Shown here: piece by piece, positions 6,677-15,581 of the stretch
Layout of the letters: each line of letters begins with the position of its first letter
Numbering within the stretch: the stretch's first letter is position 1
Origin: Syntrophales bacterium
GTDB lineage: Bacteria; Desulfobacterota; Syntrophia; Syntrophales; UBA2210
Direction of reading: 5' to 3'
DNA: 19,122 nucleotides
Assembly: GCA_023230565.1 (NCBI GenBank)
Contig: JALNXD010000052.1
Coordinates: 1-19,122 of the forward strand
Translations under genes and position numbers: made by a program
Notes under the pieces: generated by a model
Databases searched by the model: none
Told to the model about the DNA's origin: nothing
Seen by the model: only the letters and a program-made list of their open reading frames with translations

Positions 6677-8644
6677 ATGTTTTTTTTACAAAACATATCA
6701 AAACAGTACGGGAAAAAGGTACTATTTTCCGGTTTGTCAGTTCAGATCAACAGGGGAAGCCGACTTGCATTAGTAGGGCAAAATGGGGCGGGAAAATCCA
6801 CGCTGCTGAAAATAATTGCAGGGGAAACCGAAGCCGATTCCGGCACTATGAATAGAGCAAAACATGCGACAGTGGGGTACCTTCCTCAGGACGGTGTATA
6901 CAAAGGTGGAAAAACTCTGTATAAAGAGGCCGCCACAGTATTCCAGGACATCTCACGTCTGGAATTGAGAGTGTCGGAACTCGCGGATGAAATTACGATC
7001 GAATCCGAAAGCGGGAATTCAAATTCCGCTTCTTTAGAAGACCTTCTTGAGGAAATGGGCCAGCTTCAAAATCTCCTTGAATGCCGTGAAAGTTACAAAA
7101 TGGATGCGAAGATAAAAAAGATACTTTTCGGCCTGGGTTTTAAGGAACAAGATCTTTCCAGAATGACTGAAGAATTCAGCGGTGGATGGCAAATGCGAAT
7201 TGAACTGGCAAAACTTCTTCTGGCTGAACCTTCAGTGCTGCTTCTTGATGAACCTACCAACCACTTGGATATAGATTCTCTGCAATGGCTGGAGAATTAT
7301 TTGGCAACCTATGGCGGTTCTATTGTGCTCGTTTCTCATGACAGCAGATTTCTTGATAATCTGGTACACGAGGTCCTTGAGTTGTCGGGGGGAAAAGCTA
7401 ACGGATTCAGTGGCAATTATTCTTCCTACCTGCTGCAAAAATCGGAAAGACAAAGAATAGCCGAAGCGTCATATGCAAATCAGCAAAAAAAAATGGAAAG
7501 CACCAACCGCTTTATTGAACGCTTCAGATATAAAAGCACCAAGGCCAGACAGGTGCAAAGCAGAATAAAATCTCTGCAAAAGTCAACTGACTTTGAACTC
7601 GAAGGAAGCGAACGAGACATACATTTCACCTTTCCGGAAGCTCCTCGTTCAGGGCGTATTCTGGTTTCCCTTGACAGAATATCAAAATACTACGGGCAAT
7701 TCGCTGTGTTGAAAGATATCAGCCTCACTATAGAGCGAAACGACAAAATTGCATGCCTTGGAGTAAACGGGTCCGGAAAATCAACGCTCGCCAGGATTCT
7801 TGCTGGAAGCGAAACCTGTCAAAATGGACACCGCTCCGAGGGATCCAATACACTGATTGCATATTACGGTCAGGATGTCACTGAAAAACTTGATCCTGAT
7901 AAAACAGTCTTTCAAATTCTGGAAGGACAGGCCAATTCAAAATCGCCCTCCGAATTGCGTTCGCTTCTAGGCTCTTTTCTGTTTACGGCTGATGATGTAT
8001 TTAAACCGGTCGCCGTGTTATCGGGCGGAGAAAAAAGCAGGCTGGCTCTTGCGCGGATACTTATTGAACCGGCCAACTTTCTGATTCTTGATGAACCGAC
8101 TAATCACCTGGATTTCAGATCAAAAAAGATATTACAGGAAAAACTTTCTCTTTTTTCCGGCGCCTTTTTTATAGTATCCCACGATAGAGATTTTTTGGAA
8201 CCTCTGGTAAATAAAATAATCTTCGTGAAAGAAAACGGTATAGAATTGTACAATGGGAGTGTGGATGACTTTTTAGGAGAAATTCGTAAATATGAGGAGA
8301 ATATACCGAAAACGGGCGATCCCGCTCCTGTTTCGGTATCGGAACTTCAAAAAGACCGCAAAAGGCATGAAGCAGCTCTTCGTCAGCAAAAATATAAAAA
8401 GATCAAGCCATATGAGGAAAGCAGAATACGATGTGAAAAAGAAATAGAGTACTTGGAAAAAAGAACAGGTGAGATCGAATCGGCCTTTGCCCGCCAAGAG
8501 ACTTTCACAGGTGACAATGCAATGATATCTTCTTTACAAACAGAGTACGCTCATATAAAAAAACGCCTTGATATTCTGTACGATGAATGGTCAAACATAG
8601 AAATAATTATTGAAAATCTTGAACAGGAGTATAGGAAGCAATAA
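6677..8644 (+). CDS. ABC-F family ATPase (Uup/YheS-like)
   Basis: A 655-residue protein with two ABC ATPase domains in one chain and no membrane segment, so a soluble ribosome-associated ABC-F factor, not a transporter. Domain 1: Walker A GQNGAGKS at 34-41, signature FSGGW near 167, Walker B LLLDEP near 188, His221. Charged linker, about 245-320, which in the family reaches the ribosomal P-site tRNA. Domain 2: Walker A GVNGSGKST at 362-370, signature LSGGEKSR at 448, Walker B LILDEP near 469, His502. The C-terminus (about 560-655) is a highly charged coiled coil, as in Uup and YheS. Start at ATG 6677: GGTGA is upstream and the product then begins at the first strand; a longer TTG start at 6641 adds 12 unlikely residues. 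Possible roles: resolving stalled ribosomes or protecting against ribosome-targeting drugs. Confidence 0.93.
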   Translation: MFFLQNISKQYGKKVLFSGLSVQINRGSRLALVGQNGAGKSTLLKIIAGETEADSGTMNRAKHATVGYLPQDGVYKGGKTLYKEAATVFQDISRLELRVSELADEITIESESGNSNSASLEDLLEEMGQLQNLLECRESYKMDAKIKKILFGLGFKEQDLSRMTEEFSGGWQMRIELAKLLLAEPSVLLLDEPTNHLDIDSLQWLENYLATYGGSIVLVSHDSRFLDNLVHEVLELSGGKANGFSGNYSSYLLQKSERQRIAEASYANQQKKMESTNRFIERFRYKSTKARQVQSRIKSLQKSTDFELEGSERDIHFTFPEAPRSGRILVSLDRISKYYGQFAVLKDISLTIERNDKIACLGVNGSGKSTLARILAGSETCQNGHRSEGSNTLIAYYGQDVTEKLDPDKTVFQILEGQANSKSPSELRSLLGSFLFTADDVFKPVAVLSGGEKSRLALARILIEPANFLILDEPTNHLDFRSKKILQEKLSLFSGAFFIVSHDRDFLEPLVNKIIFVKENGIELYNGSVDDFLGEIRKYEENIPKTGDPAPVSVSELQKDRKRHEAALRQQKYKKIKPYEESRIRCEKEIEYLEKRTGEIESAFARQETFTGDNAMISSLQTEYAHIKKRLDILYDEWSNIEIIIENLEQEYRKQ

Positions 8645-8672
8645 TACGGACGATCATTTTTTCATCTTTTTT

Positions 8673-9251
8673 CTATATAGGTGTATGAGATTCTCCATTC
8701 GGAATATTTATCACAAGGTTATGCGTGTCGAGCATTCCGGTAAGCAACTTCAAATCGTTTATTATCTGTTCATTTTGCGGCTGAGATAATTTTTTAAGAC
8801 CATCTACCAGTGTCTGCTGAATAGGAGGAGGAGCATGCCTTGCCAGCATTTTTCCTTTCTCTGTCAATTCGACCGTAATGACACGGCGATCAGGAGAATT
8901 GCGAAGCCTTTCAACTAGTTTTTTTTGTTCAAGCCTGTCAATTACACCTGTAACTGTACTCGATTTTACCATGATAAAGCGTGCGATCTGTGATGGCGAG
9001 AGAGGTCCCTTTTCATAAAGGGCAAGCAGACAGTTCAGCTGGGGTGCGCTGACGTTATACTTTTTATTGAGTTCCTTTGTATAAAGATAGCCCGCCTGCA
9101 TCAACTTTCTGATCAAATAAATAATTTCCCTTATATTGTCATAATGGGGGTATTCTTTTTCTTGTTCATTATTTGATGATGTGTGTGTCGCAGTTTTAAA
9201 AGTGCTCACTATTTTACTCTCTTTCATACTAAAGCATTCCGGATAATACAT
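8673..9251 (-). CDS. MarR-family transcriptional regulator
   Basis: A protein of up to 192 residues. The winged helix is clear: LNCLLALYEKGPLSPSQIARFIMVKSSTVTGVIDRLEQKKLVER is the helix-turn-helix region (about 82-125) and NSPDRRVITVELTEKG the wing (about 128-143). The N-terminal 35 residues are polar and probably disordered; the pattern is close to the EctR-like branch of MarR as I remember it. MarR proteins are usually dimeric repressors released by small ligands or oxidation. It is downstream of htrA on the same strand (179-base gap with a hairpin), and no effector gene is clearly paired with it. ATG 9251 and an in-frame ATG 8 codons on (9227) are both possible; neither has a strong ribosome site. 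Confidence 0.9.
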   Translation of the reverse strand: MYYPECFSMKESKIVSTFKTATHTSSNNEQEKEYPHYDNIREIIYLIRKLMQAGYLYTKELNKKYNVSAPQLNCLLALYEKGPLSPSQIARFIMVKSSTVTGVIDRLEQKKLVERLRNSPDRRVITVELTEKGKMLARHAPPPIQQTLVDGLKKLSQPQNEQIINDLKLLTGMLDTHNLVINIPNGESHTPI

Positions 9252-9273
9252 TCGGAAGTGCTCTTTTTTAACT

Positions 9274-9305
9274 GATTTAAACTGATATACATTTTTTTTT
9301 AAATC
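9274..9305. promoter_or_regulatory. AT-rich inverted repeat upstream of the MarR gene
   Basis: GATTTAAA (9274-9281) and TTTAAATC (9298-9305) are perfect inverted arms 24 bases apart, start to start, just before the MarR-type gene. MarR proteins often bind such palindromes in their own promoters. The arms are very AT-rich, so chance is a fair alternative. Confidence 0.3.
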
Positions 9306-9382
9306 GTGTATTTATCACGGGTGACAGCAAAGGGCAATGCCTTTTTCGGATACGCCGGTAAGGAAACACAGGAGATGACCCT

Positions 9383-9410
9383 TTCCGGGACTCTTGTCCG
9401 AGTCCCGGAA
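9383..9410. terminator. Hairpin after htrA
   Basis: TTCCGGGACT (9383-9392) and AGTCCCGGAA (9401-9410) form a perfect 10-bp stem with an 8-base loop, 20 bases past the htrA stop on the minus strand. No T-run follows on minus, so it may be a stabilising or factor-assisted end and not a full intrinsic terminator. Confidence 0.55.
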
Positions 9411-9430
9411 CAGTGAAATGTTTTTTACGG

Positions 9431-10903
9431 CTATGGCTTCAAAACAACAAAAAAACGTGAATTCTCTCTTTCTATTAAAAAAAGTGCTCCCTTTTCCGGA
9501 TTAATATTAGAAAGTGTCTTCGAGTATTCTTTTAAAGAGTTTATTCTGATTTTATTGACTTGAAGTATAATATCGCCAGACTGGACTCCTGCCTGTGAGG
9601 CAGGACTTCCGGGGTCAACTTCGCTTACAATCACACCCGATGTTTCCGAAAGACCGAAGTGCTCCGATATTTCAGGATTGATTTCCTGAACCGTCATGCC
9701 AAACCATTTCTTTGAATCTCCGCCTCTGGCAATTACATCTTTTTCCGGTCTTGCGGTCACGGTTACGGAAAACCGGCGTTTATCACCATCCCGGATCACC
9801 TCCACCGGAACTTCTTTCCCAACCGGAATTGCCGCAACAATCTTCAACAGTTCATGAGTATCTTTTACCTCTTTTCCATTTACCGAAATTATAATATCGC
9901 CACTCTTTATGCCAGCTTTTGCTGCAGGATCACCCTCGAATGCGTCAGCAACCAGTACACCGACTTTCTTTTGTAAATCGAGGCTCTCGGCTATATCTTC
10001 ACTTACATCCTGCACCGACACTCCCAGCCAGCCACGAGTCACCTTCCCTTCCTTTTTGAGATCCGGCAGTACTGATTTGGCAACATCGACGGGCGTCGCA
10101 AAACCTATACCCTGACCCTGCGCGATAATAGCTGTGTTTATCCCTACGACTTCGCCGGCAAGATTGAAAAGGGGTCCGCCGCTGTTCCCCGGATTTATTG
10201 AAGCATCAGTCTGAATGAAATCATCATATGGACCCGCTCCTATTACACGGCCCGTAGCACTTACGATTCCCGCAGTAACTGTCTGCGAAAGACCGAAAGG
10301 ATTTCCTATTGCGATCACCCACTCTCCAACTCTAAGGTCGCTCGAATTACCCAGTGCGGCAACTGGAAGGTCCCCGTCGGGATCTATTTTCAGAAGTGCA
10401 ATGTCAGTATTTTTATCCGTTCCTTTTACTTTGGCTTTGTACTCCTTTCCTGTAGAAAGCTTTACCATTATTTCATCGGCTTTTTCGATAACATGATTAT
10501 TAGTAAATATATAGCCATCCTTGCTGATTATAAAACCGGAGCCGAGGCTGCGCTGTCTGTATTCCCTTCCGGGCATATCCCCAAAAAATCTCCTGAAAAA
10601 ATCATCCCCGCCGAAAAAACGTTCGAAAGGCGATCCCTTGAAAGGGGATGAAAAATATTGACCACCCGCCACAATTTTTGTAGTGCTGATATTCACTACG
10701 GAAGGCTTCAGCTTTTCTGCAAGATCGGCAAAAGATGGTTGTATGAAATCTTTTGTATCCTGAACAGCCGCATACGCCGCCTCATTTGACAGATAATTGA
10801 ACGGCAATAAATTGGCAGTACTCATCATTATAGTTGCCGCAGTTACTGCAAGCAAAACGCCCGCATGTCTAAAAACCCTTTTTTTCAACAATGATATCTT
10901 CAT
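9431..10903 (-). CDS. Periplasmic serine protease, HtrA/DegP (Do) family
   Basis: A 490-residue envelope protease and chaperone. It has a signal peptide (basic start, hydrophobic 14-33, likely cleavage after AYA near 45), a trypsin-like domain with His137 (TNNHVIE), Asp167 (NTDIALLKID) and Ser241 (GNSGGPL), a Phe-rich LA-loop at about 86-108, and PDZ domains at about 290-380 and 400-485. The order and length match the Do family; all catalytic residues are intact. It should degrade or refold damaged periplasmic proteins. The start is ATG 10903 because GGGAGGAG lies about 6 bases upstream and the signal peptide begins there; a longer ORF to 10966 would add 21 residues ahead of it. A sigma-54-type promoter lies at 11039-11053, and the ZraSR-like pair is divergent, so it is probably the main target of that system. 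Confidence 0.95.
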   Translation of the reverse strand: MKISLLKKRVFRHAGVLLAVTAATIMMSTANLLPFNYLSNEAAYAAVQDTKDFIQPSFADLAEKLKPSVVNISTTKIVAGGQYFSSPFKGSPFERFFGGDDFFRRFFGDMPGREYRQRSLGSGFIISKDGYIFTNNHVIEKADEIMVKLSTGKEYKAKVKGTDKNTDIALLKIDPDGDLPVAALGNSSDLRVGEWVIAIGNPFGLSQTVTAGIVSATGRVIGAGPYDDFIQTDASINPGNSGGPLFNLAGEVVGINTAIIAQGQGIGFATPVDVAKSVLPDLKKEGKVTRGWLGVSVQDVSEDIAESLDLQKKVGVLVADAFEGDPAAKAGIKSGDIIISVNGKEVKDTHELLKIVAAIPVGKEVPVEVIRDGDKRRFSVTVTARPEKDVIARGGDSKKWFGMTVQEINPEISEHFGLSETSGVIVSEVDPGSPASQAGVQSGDIILQVNKIRINSLKEYSKTLSNINPEKGALFLIERENSRFFVVLKP

Positions 10904-11038
10904 AATTTCTCCTCCCGTCTGCTGTAATGATATCAGGCATATTCTCGCCCCTGCAATTGCACTCAATGCCCCTGATGTATTTATAAAAAATAACCGATCA
11001 CTTTACATTTAACCCATATCATGCAGACACATTTGTTC

Positions 11039-11053
11039 GCAACTTATATGCCA
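11039..11053 (-). promoter_or_regulatory. Sigma-54 (-24/-12) promoter for htrA
   Basis: On the minus strand TGGCAT-ATAAG-TTGC gives the invariant GG and GC with exactly 10 bases between them. Transcription would begin near 11027, leaving a leader of about 125 bases before htrA. The paired palindromes at 11141-11190 lie about 90-140 bases upstream, a usual distance for an enhancer. Confidence 0.7.
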
Positions 11054-11140
11054 TGAGTATTCCTTGAGTTCTGCTGGCTGTAAGAAATGAGATATTATAT
11101 TGAATTTTCATAAATAATAATACCAGCTCAAAAAATTAAC

Positions 11141-11190
11141 TGGATACTTTTTATCCATTGATGCTATACACCTTGGATACTTTTTATCCA
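11141..11190. promoter_or_regulatory. Two identical 17-bp palindromes, likely ZraR-type activator sites
   Basis: TGGATACTTTTTATCCA occurs exactly twice, at 11141-11157 and 11174-11190. Each is a TGGATA/TATCCA palindrome with a CTTTT centre, and the copies are spaced 33 bases centre to centre, close to three helical turns, so two dimers would sit on one face. They lie between the two divergent sigma-54 promoters, as the ZraR sites do between zraP and zraSR in Escherichia coli. The regulator gene next door makes it the obvious ligand. Confidence 0.65.
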
Positions 11191-11223
11191 TCATTATAAA
11201 AGATTTTTCTGTAAAAAAAGAAA

Positions 11224-11238
11224 TGGCATCTCTTTTGC
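11224..11238 (+). promoter_or_regulatory. Sigma-54 (-24/-12) promoter for the two-component genes
   Basis: TGGCAT-CTCTT-TTGC has GG and GC with exactly 10 bases between. Transcription would begin near 11250, about 43 bases before the kinase ATG. The nearer palindrome is centred 43 bases before the -24 element. This implies autoregulation of the kinase-regulator operon. Confidence 0.7.
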
Positions 11239-11292
11239 GTTCATGTTCGGGAAACGTACACGAAAGAAGATGCGCAGAAGGAATTTAAACAT

Positions 11293-13047
11293 ATGCCAAA
11301 ACTGAGATCCGGATTGCTGCTTACCTTCTCCCCGTGGATCGTAATAGGCTCGGTTATATTGCTCGTACCGATAGTAATTTATCTTGCGCTTCACAGTATC
11401 CAGAAACAGAAAGAGGATATGGAAAAATTGCTTATAGAAAAAGGAGCTGCATTGATACGTTCGTTTGAAGCCGGAGCTCGTACGGGCGTACTCGGAATGA
11501 GCTGGGGTGGTCTGCAGATTCAGAAACTTCTGGTCGAAACCGCTCAACAGCCTGATATTGCATACCTTATGATAACAGACCTTGAGGGTTTCGTGCTTGC
11601 CCATAACAATCCGGCTATGATTGGAAAGCTATATGCCAAAAATTTGAATCTTACAGAAATTGCTCGAAGTAAAACTCTGCTTTACAGAGAGATTAAAAAT
11701 AAACAAGGTCCCGATACTTTTGAAGTCCTGCGGTATTTTTCTCCTTCTCCGGGCTTCATTACTCCTTTCGGCATTTCAATTGGCAATGACTGGTTCAAAT
11801 CTCGCTTCCATCCTATGGGAGACGAGAACCTGCCCTCGAAATTCATAATATTTATAGGCCTCGATACCGAGGCTCTTGAGAAAGCCAGACTGGCAGATGC
11901 CAGAAACACATTTATTACGGCGATTATATTGCTCCTCGTTGGTCTGACAGGAATTATTTCTCTTTTAATTGCACAGGGATATCGTCAAACCAGAACTTCC
12001 CTTTCACAAATCAAAGCCTTTTCAGATACCCTTGTTGAAAATATGCCTATGGGTCTAATTGCCACTGATAACAAAGATACCATAATTTTTTATAATCATG
12101 TAGCCGAGTCCGTTCTCCTCAGGCCTGCAACGCAGGTATATGGAAAAAAAGCTGCGCAGGTGCTGCCGCCGGTTTTAACAAAATTACTGAAGGTCATCAC
12201 TGATGAAACGCCGTTACTTGAAAGAGAAATCATATTAAGACAGGAAAACGGGCACTCTATTCCCCTCGGAATTTCAGCAACGATGCTCATGGAAAAAAAT
12301 GTATTTTGGGGTCACGTTCTTCTCTTCCGGGATTTGACCGAAGTAAAACGCCTGAAAAAAGAAATCGATCTAAGTCAGCGATTGGCCTCACTCGGCAGGT
12401 TGGCTGCAGGAGTTGCTCATGAGATCCGAAATCCGCTCAGCTCAATCAAGGGATTTGCCACCTACTTTAAAGAGCGATATCAGGACGTCCCTGATGACCA
12501 AAAAATCGCTGATATCATGATTCATGAAGTGGAACGCCTGAATCGGGTAATAGGACAGCTTCTTGATTTTGCCCATCCGATGAAACTAAGAAAAAAACCT
12601 GTAGCTCTTGTGCAGCTGATAAATGATTCACTTAAGATGATTGAAAACAAAGCAAAAGAAAAGCAAATAGAAATTGTTAAAAATCTCCCTGCAGGTGAAT
12701 TGGTTGTCGAACTGGATGCTGACAGGATCAATCAGGTTTTACTTAATGTATATCTCAACGCGATAGAAGCCATGAACAGGAAAGGACGTCTTGCCGTAGA
12801 CGTGAAAGCCGACGGCGCACACGGGATATTTATCAGTATATCTGATAACGGTGTGGGCATTAAAAAAGAAGATATCGCAAAAATATTTGATCCCTATTTT
12901 ACTACAAAACCCGCCGGAACGGGTCTCGGTTTGGCAATCGTGCACCAGATAATAGAATACCATGGCGGTACAATTCACGTTGAAAGCAGCCAGGAAGAAG
13001 GATCGGTGGTACACATTTCTCTTCCGGTAAGTTTCAGCACACAATGA
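11293..13047 (+). CDS. zraS: ZraS-like sensor histidine kinase with PAS domain
   Basis: A 584-residue inner-membrane kinase. TM1 is at about 11-33, the periplasmic sensor at 34-205, TM2 at about 206-227, a PAS domain at 240-350, the HisKA dimer with His376 (VAHEIRNPLSSIKG), and the HATPase_c domain with the N box at LNAIEA (489), DNGVG (518) and GTGLGLAI (542). Sensor segments such as IRSFEAGARTG and DLEGFVLAHNNPAMIGK closely match Escherichia coli ZraS as I recall it, as does the H-box region. It differs in having a PAS domain that ZraS lacks, and the His-His pair of the ZraS sensor is replaced here by SWGG, so zinc sensing is uncertain. AAGGA lies about 11 bases before the ATG. The stop overlaps the start region of the regulator gene. 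Confidence 0.88.
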   Translation: MPKLRSGLLLTFSPWIVIGSVILLVPIVIYLALHSIQKQKEDMEKLLIEKGAALIRSFEAGARTGVLGMSWGGLQIQKLLVETAQQPDIAYLMITDLEGFVLAHNNPAMIGKLYAKNLNLTEIARSKTLLYREIKNKQGPDTFEVLRYFSPSPGFITPFGISIGNDWFKSRFHPMGDENLPSKFIIFIGLDTEALEKARLADARNTFITAIILLLVGLTGIISLLIAQGYRQTRTSLSQIKAFSDTLVENMPMGLIATDNKDTIIFYNHVAESVLLRPATQVYGKKAAQVLPPVLTKLLKVITDETPLLEREIILRQENGHSIPLGISATMLMEKNVFWGHVLLFRDLTEVKRLKKEIDLSQRLASLGRLAAGVAHEIRNPLSSIKGFATYFKERYQDVPDDQKIADIMIHEVERLNRVIGQLLDFAHPMKLRKKPVALVQLINDSLKMIENKAKEKQIEIVKNLPAGELVVELDADRINQVLLNVYLNAIEAMNRKGRLAVDVKADGAHGIFISISDNGVGIKKEDIAKIFDPYFTTKPAGTGLGLAIVHQIIEYHGGTIHVESSQEEGSVVHISLPVSFSTQ

Positions 13048-13067
13048 AAATGAAAGGGATGCACTCT

Positions 13068-14420
13068 ATGGGGGCCAAGATCTCATTTTTGATCGTTGAT
13101 GACGATCATGTACATCGCACCATGTTAAAGACTCTGATTTCCGGATGGGGTTATGAAATAACGGAGGCAGACGATGGAGATTGCGCGATCGAAATGGTCA
13201 GAAAGCGTCCTTTTGATCTGATACTACTGGATATACGGATGGTAAGAATTTCGGGGCTTGAGGCGCTTGCTGAGATAAAGGCAATCAATCCCGCTATACC
13301 TGTTATTATCATGACTGCGTATTCTTCTGTAGAAACGGCAGTTGAGGCGCTTAAAAAGGGCGCCTATGACTATCTGACAAAGCCGCTTGATTTTGAAGAA
13401 ATGAAGATCGTCATAAAACGGGCCATGGACCACCGCCAGTTAAAGGAAGAAAACATGCTTCTCAAGAGAAATTTGAATTCGCAGTTCGATCAACTCAATA
13501 TAATCGGCAGGAGTTCTTCAATGATTAAATTGCTTGAGACAGTTGCGCAGGTCGCCCCTTCCGATGCAACGGTCCTGATCGAAGGTGATTCCGGCAGTGG
13601 AAAAGAACTTGTCGCAGGGGCAATTCATTTTAACAGTCAGAGGCAGGAAGGCCCTTTTATAAAAGTGAATTGCGGCGCCCTTACTGAAACCATTCTCGAG
13701 TCTGAACTTTTCGGACACGAGCGAGGTGCCTTTACAGGAGCTGACAAGCGTCATGAAGGTAAATTCAGGCAGGCTCACGGCGGCAGTCTTTTCCTCGATG
13801 AAGTAAGCGAAATGCCTCTTCAAATGCAGGTAAAACTGCTTCGGGTACTTCAGGAAAAAGAAATAGTGCGGGTAGGAGGTGATACCTCTGTCGAAGTTGA
13901 TGTAAGAATAATAGCAGCAACAAATAAAAACCTGCATCAGTTAGTACAGGCAGGACAATTCCGTGAAGATTTGTTTTATCGCCTCAATGTGGTAGTGATT
14001 GTCGTTCCTTCTCTGGCAGAAAGACGCGAAGACATACCGCTTCTTGCCCAGCATTATCTTGCTTTTTTTGCCGATACGCACAAGAGAAAAATCAAAGGGT
14101 TTACTCCTCAGGCAATGGACCGGCTCCTCAAACATTCATGGCCTGGAAATGTCCGGGAATTAATGAATGTTATTGAACGGGCTGCAGTTCTCGGCAGAAC
14201 GGAATACATTGAAGAAAATGACCTTTTTTCTTTTACGGAAGATAGATTAGACATGATGGCTCCGGCGGGTAATTCTCTTCCCCTTGAAGAGGCCGAAAAG
14301 AGGACTATTCTCGATATGCTGAAAATAACGGCAGGAAACAAGAGCGAAGCTGCAAGAAGACTGGGTATCACGAGGCGGACACTTCATCTTAAGTTAAAAA
14401 AATATGGCATGATGCCGTAA
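13068..14420 (+). CDS. zraR: ZraR-like sigma-54-dependent response regulator
   Basis: A 450-residue NtrC-type activator. The receiver domain has DDD near the N-terminus, phospho-Asp55 (LLDIRM) and Lys105 (TKPLD). The AAA+ domain has Walker A GDSGSGKE at 173-180, GAFTGA at 220-225 (sigma-54 contact) and Walker B SLFLDE at 240-245. The Fis-type helix-turn-helix is near 425-445 (NKSEAARRLGITRRTLHLKLKK). The stretch AINPAIPVIIMTAYSSVETA and the spacing match ZraR. Start at ATG 13068: AGGG lies 9 bases upstream and the length then fits ZraR; ATG 13044, which overlaps the kinase stop as ATGA, is an alternative that adds 8 residues. It should activate the -24/-12 promoters on both sides of the palindromes at 11141-11190, controlling htrA and its own operon. 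Confidence 0.9.
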   Translation: MGAKISFLIVDDDHVHRTMLKTLISGWGYEITEADDGDCAIEMVRKRPFDLILLDIRMVRISGLEALAEIKAINPAIPVIIMTAYSSVETAVEALKKGAYDYLTKPLDFEEMKIVIKRAMDHRQLKEENMLLKRNLNSQFDQLNIIGRSSSMIKLLETVAQVAPSDATVLIEGDSGSGKELVAGAIHFNSQRQEGPFIKVNCGALTETILESELFGHERGAFTGADKRHEGKFRQAHGGSLFLDEVSEMPLQMQVKLLRVLQEKEIVRVGGDTSVEVDVRIIAATNKNLHQLVQAGQFREDLFYRLNVVVIVVPSLAERREDIPLLAQHYLAFFADTHKRKIKGFTPQAMDRLLKHSWPGNVRELMNVIERAAVLGRTEYIEENDLFSFTEDRLDMMAPAGNSLPLEEAEKRTILDMLKITAGNKSEAARRLGITRRTLHLKLKKYGMMP

Positions 14421-14528
14421 AGTGTTTTAGGGTAAATGGATGATTGATTGTGCGAGGCACCGTAGACGAGAATAGAAAAGAAAGACAAAATTCAGGCCGA
14501 TGCTTGTGCGCTGCGGGGAGGGTGCAGT

Positions 14529-15581
14529 ATGAAAGAAAACGATCAAAAGTTGATAACGGAACATACACTCCATAGAACCGATGTAAAGGAGCTCCTGAAA
14601 TTAATGAAGGCACCATATAAAAGAGGGGACAGAATAGCCGTCAAACTCCATTGGGGTGAGCGGGGCAATCATTCTTTTCTTCCACCCTTCTATGCAAAGG
14701 AAATTGTTGCATGGCTCCTTTCAATTGGAGTGAATCCGGTCGTTTTCGATACGACCGTTCTTTATTCCGGCGGGCGGCGGCAAGGTGCCGATTCCATCGC
14801 AACCGCAGCCCGGCATGGATATACGAAAGAATACCTTGGATGTCCTGTTATAATAGGCGACGGTCTTGACGGAAAAGATACGATAGAAATCGATGCCGGG
14901 TTTAAACACTTCAAATCAGTTCAAGTTGCAGCCCTCCTGGACCGAGTAGACGGCTTTTTTATTTTTTCTCACTTTACCGGACATATGGCCGCCGGTTTTG
15001 GTGGCGCAATTAAAAATATTTCCATGGGATTCGCTTCAAGAGCACAGAAGCAGCGAATGCACGCCGATGTTTCTCCTGAACTGAACCGTGAAAAGTGCAC
15101 GGCATGCGGCGTCTGCATGGAATGTTGTCCTTCAGGCGCTATAACCCTGTCTGAAGGTGAGTTTCCTTCCTTTAATCTTGATATGTGCATAGGGTGCGCG
15201 CAGTGCATCGCCATGTGCCCCCAGGAGGCACTGAAAGTTCTTTGGGGTACGGACAAAATGAAGTTTCAGGAAAGATTGGTAGAGACGGCGGCTGCCGTGT
15301 GGAGGATTATAGGCGAGAAATCTGTTCTTGTAAACGCATTGGTTTCCTTGTCGGCAGAGTGCGATTGTCTGCCGGGGCCGAGAGAGCGCTTCCTTGACGA
15401 CCTTGGTTTCATTGGTGGCTACGATCCGCTTTCTTTAGACGTCGCATCGCTGCAGATGATAGGAGAAAAGCGAATCTCCTCACTTCATCCAGGCGTTCCA
15501 TGGCAGCGTCAAATTCAGTATGCAAATGAAATAGGATTTCGGAAAAATAGTGGATCAAATGAAAAAAACGATTTCATTTAG
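14529..15581 (+). CDS. DUF362-domain protein with two [4Fe-4S] motifs
   Basis: A 350-residue cytoplasmic protein. Residues 1-180 are the DUF362 domain: IAVKLHWGERGNHSFLPP (36-53), VVFDTT (71-76) and the HFTGHMAAGFGGAIKNISMGFAS stretch. A ferredoxin-like insert follows with two clusters, Cys190/193/196/200 and Cys220/223/226/230, both followed by Pro. The C-terminal 100 residues (DPLSLDVASL near 300) close the DUF362 fold. The family has no agreed function; members occur mainly in anaerobes and are thought to handle electrons or small cofactors. GGGAGG lies 8 bases before the ATG. It starts 108 bases past zraR on the same strand with no terminator seen, so it may be read from the zra operon, and it overlaps the YjbQ-type gene by 23 bases. 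Confidence 0.9.
   Translation: MKENDQKLITEHTLHRTDVKELLKLMKAPYKRGDRIAVKLHWGERGNHSFLPPFYAKEIVAWLLSIGVNPVVFDTTVLYSGGRRQGADSIATAARHGYTKEYLGCPVIIGDGLDGKDTIEIDAGFKHFKSVQVAALLDRVDGFFIFSHFTGHMAAGFGGAIKNISMGFASRAQKQRMHADVSPELNREKCTACGVCMECCPSGAITLSEGEFPSFNLDMCIGCAQCIAMCPQEALKVLWGTDKMKFQERLVETAAAVWRIIGEKSVLVNALVSLSAECDCLPGPRERFLDDLGFIGGYDPLSLDVASLQMIGEKRISSLHPGVPWQRQIQYANEIGFRKNSGSNEKNDFI

Noticed and set aside
10903..10966. Longer N-terminus for the HtrA protease
   Set aside because: It would place 21 residues before the signal peptide and ignore the GGGAGGAG just upstream of ATG 10903.
11141..11190. CRISPR-like repeat pair
   Set aside because: Only two 17-bp copies with a 16-base gap, each palindromic, between divergent promoters; operator sites explain them better.
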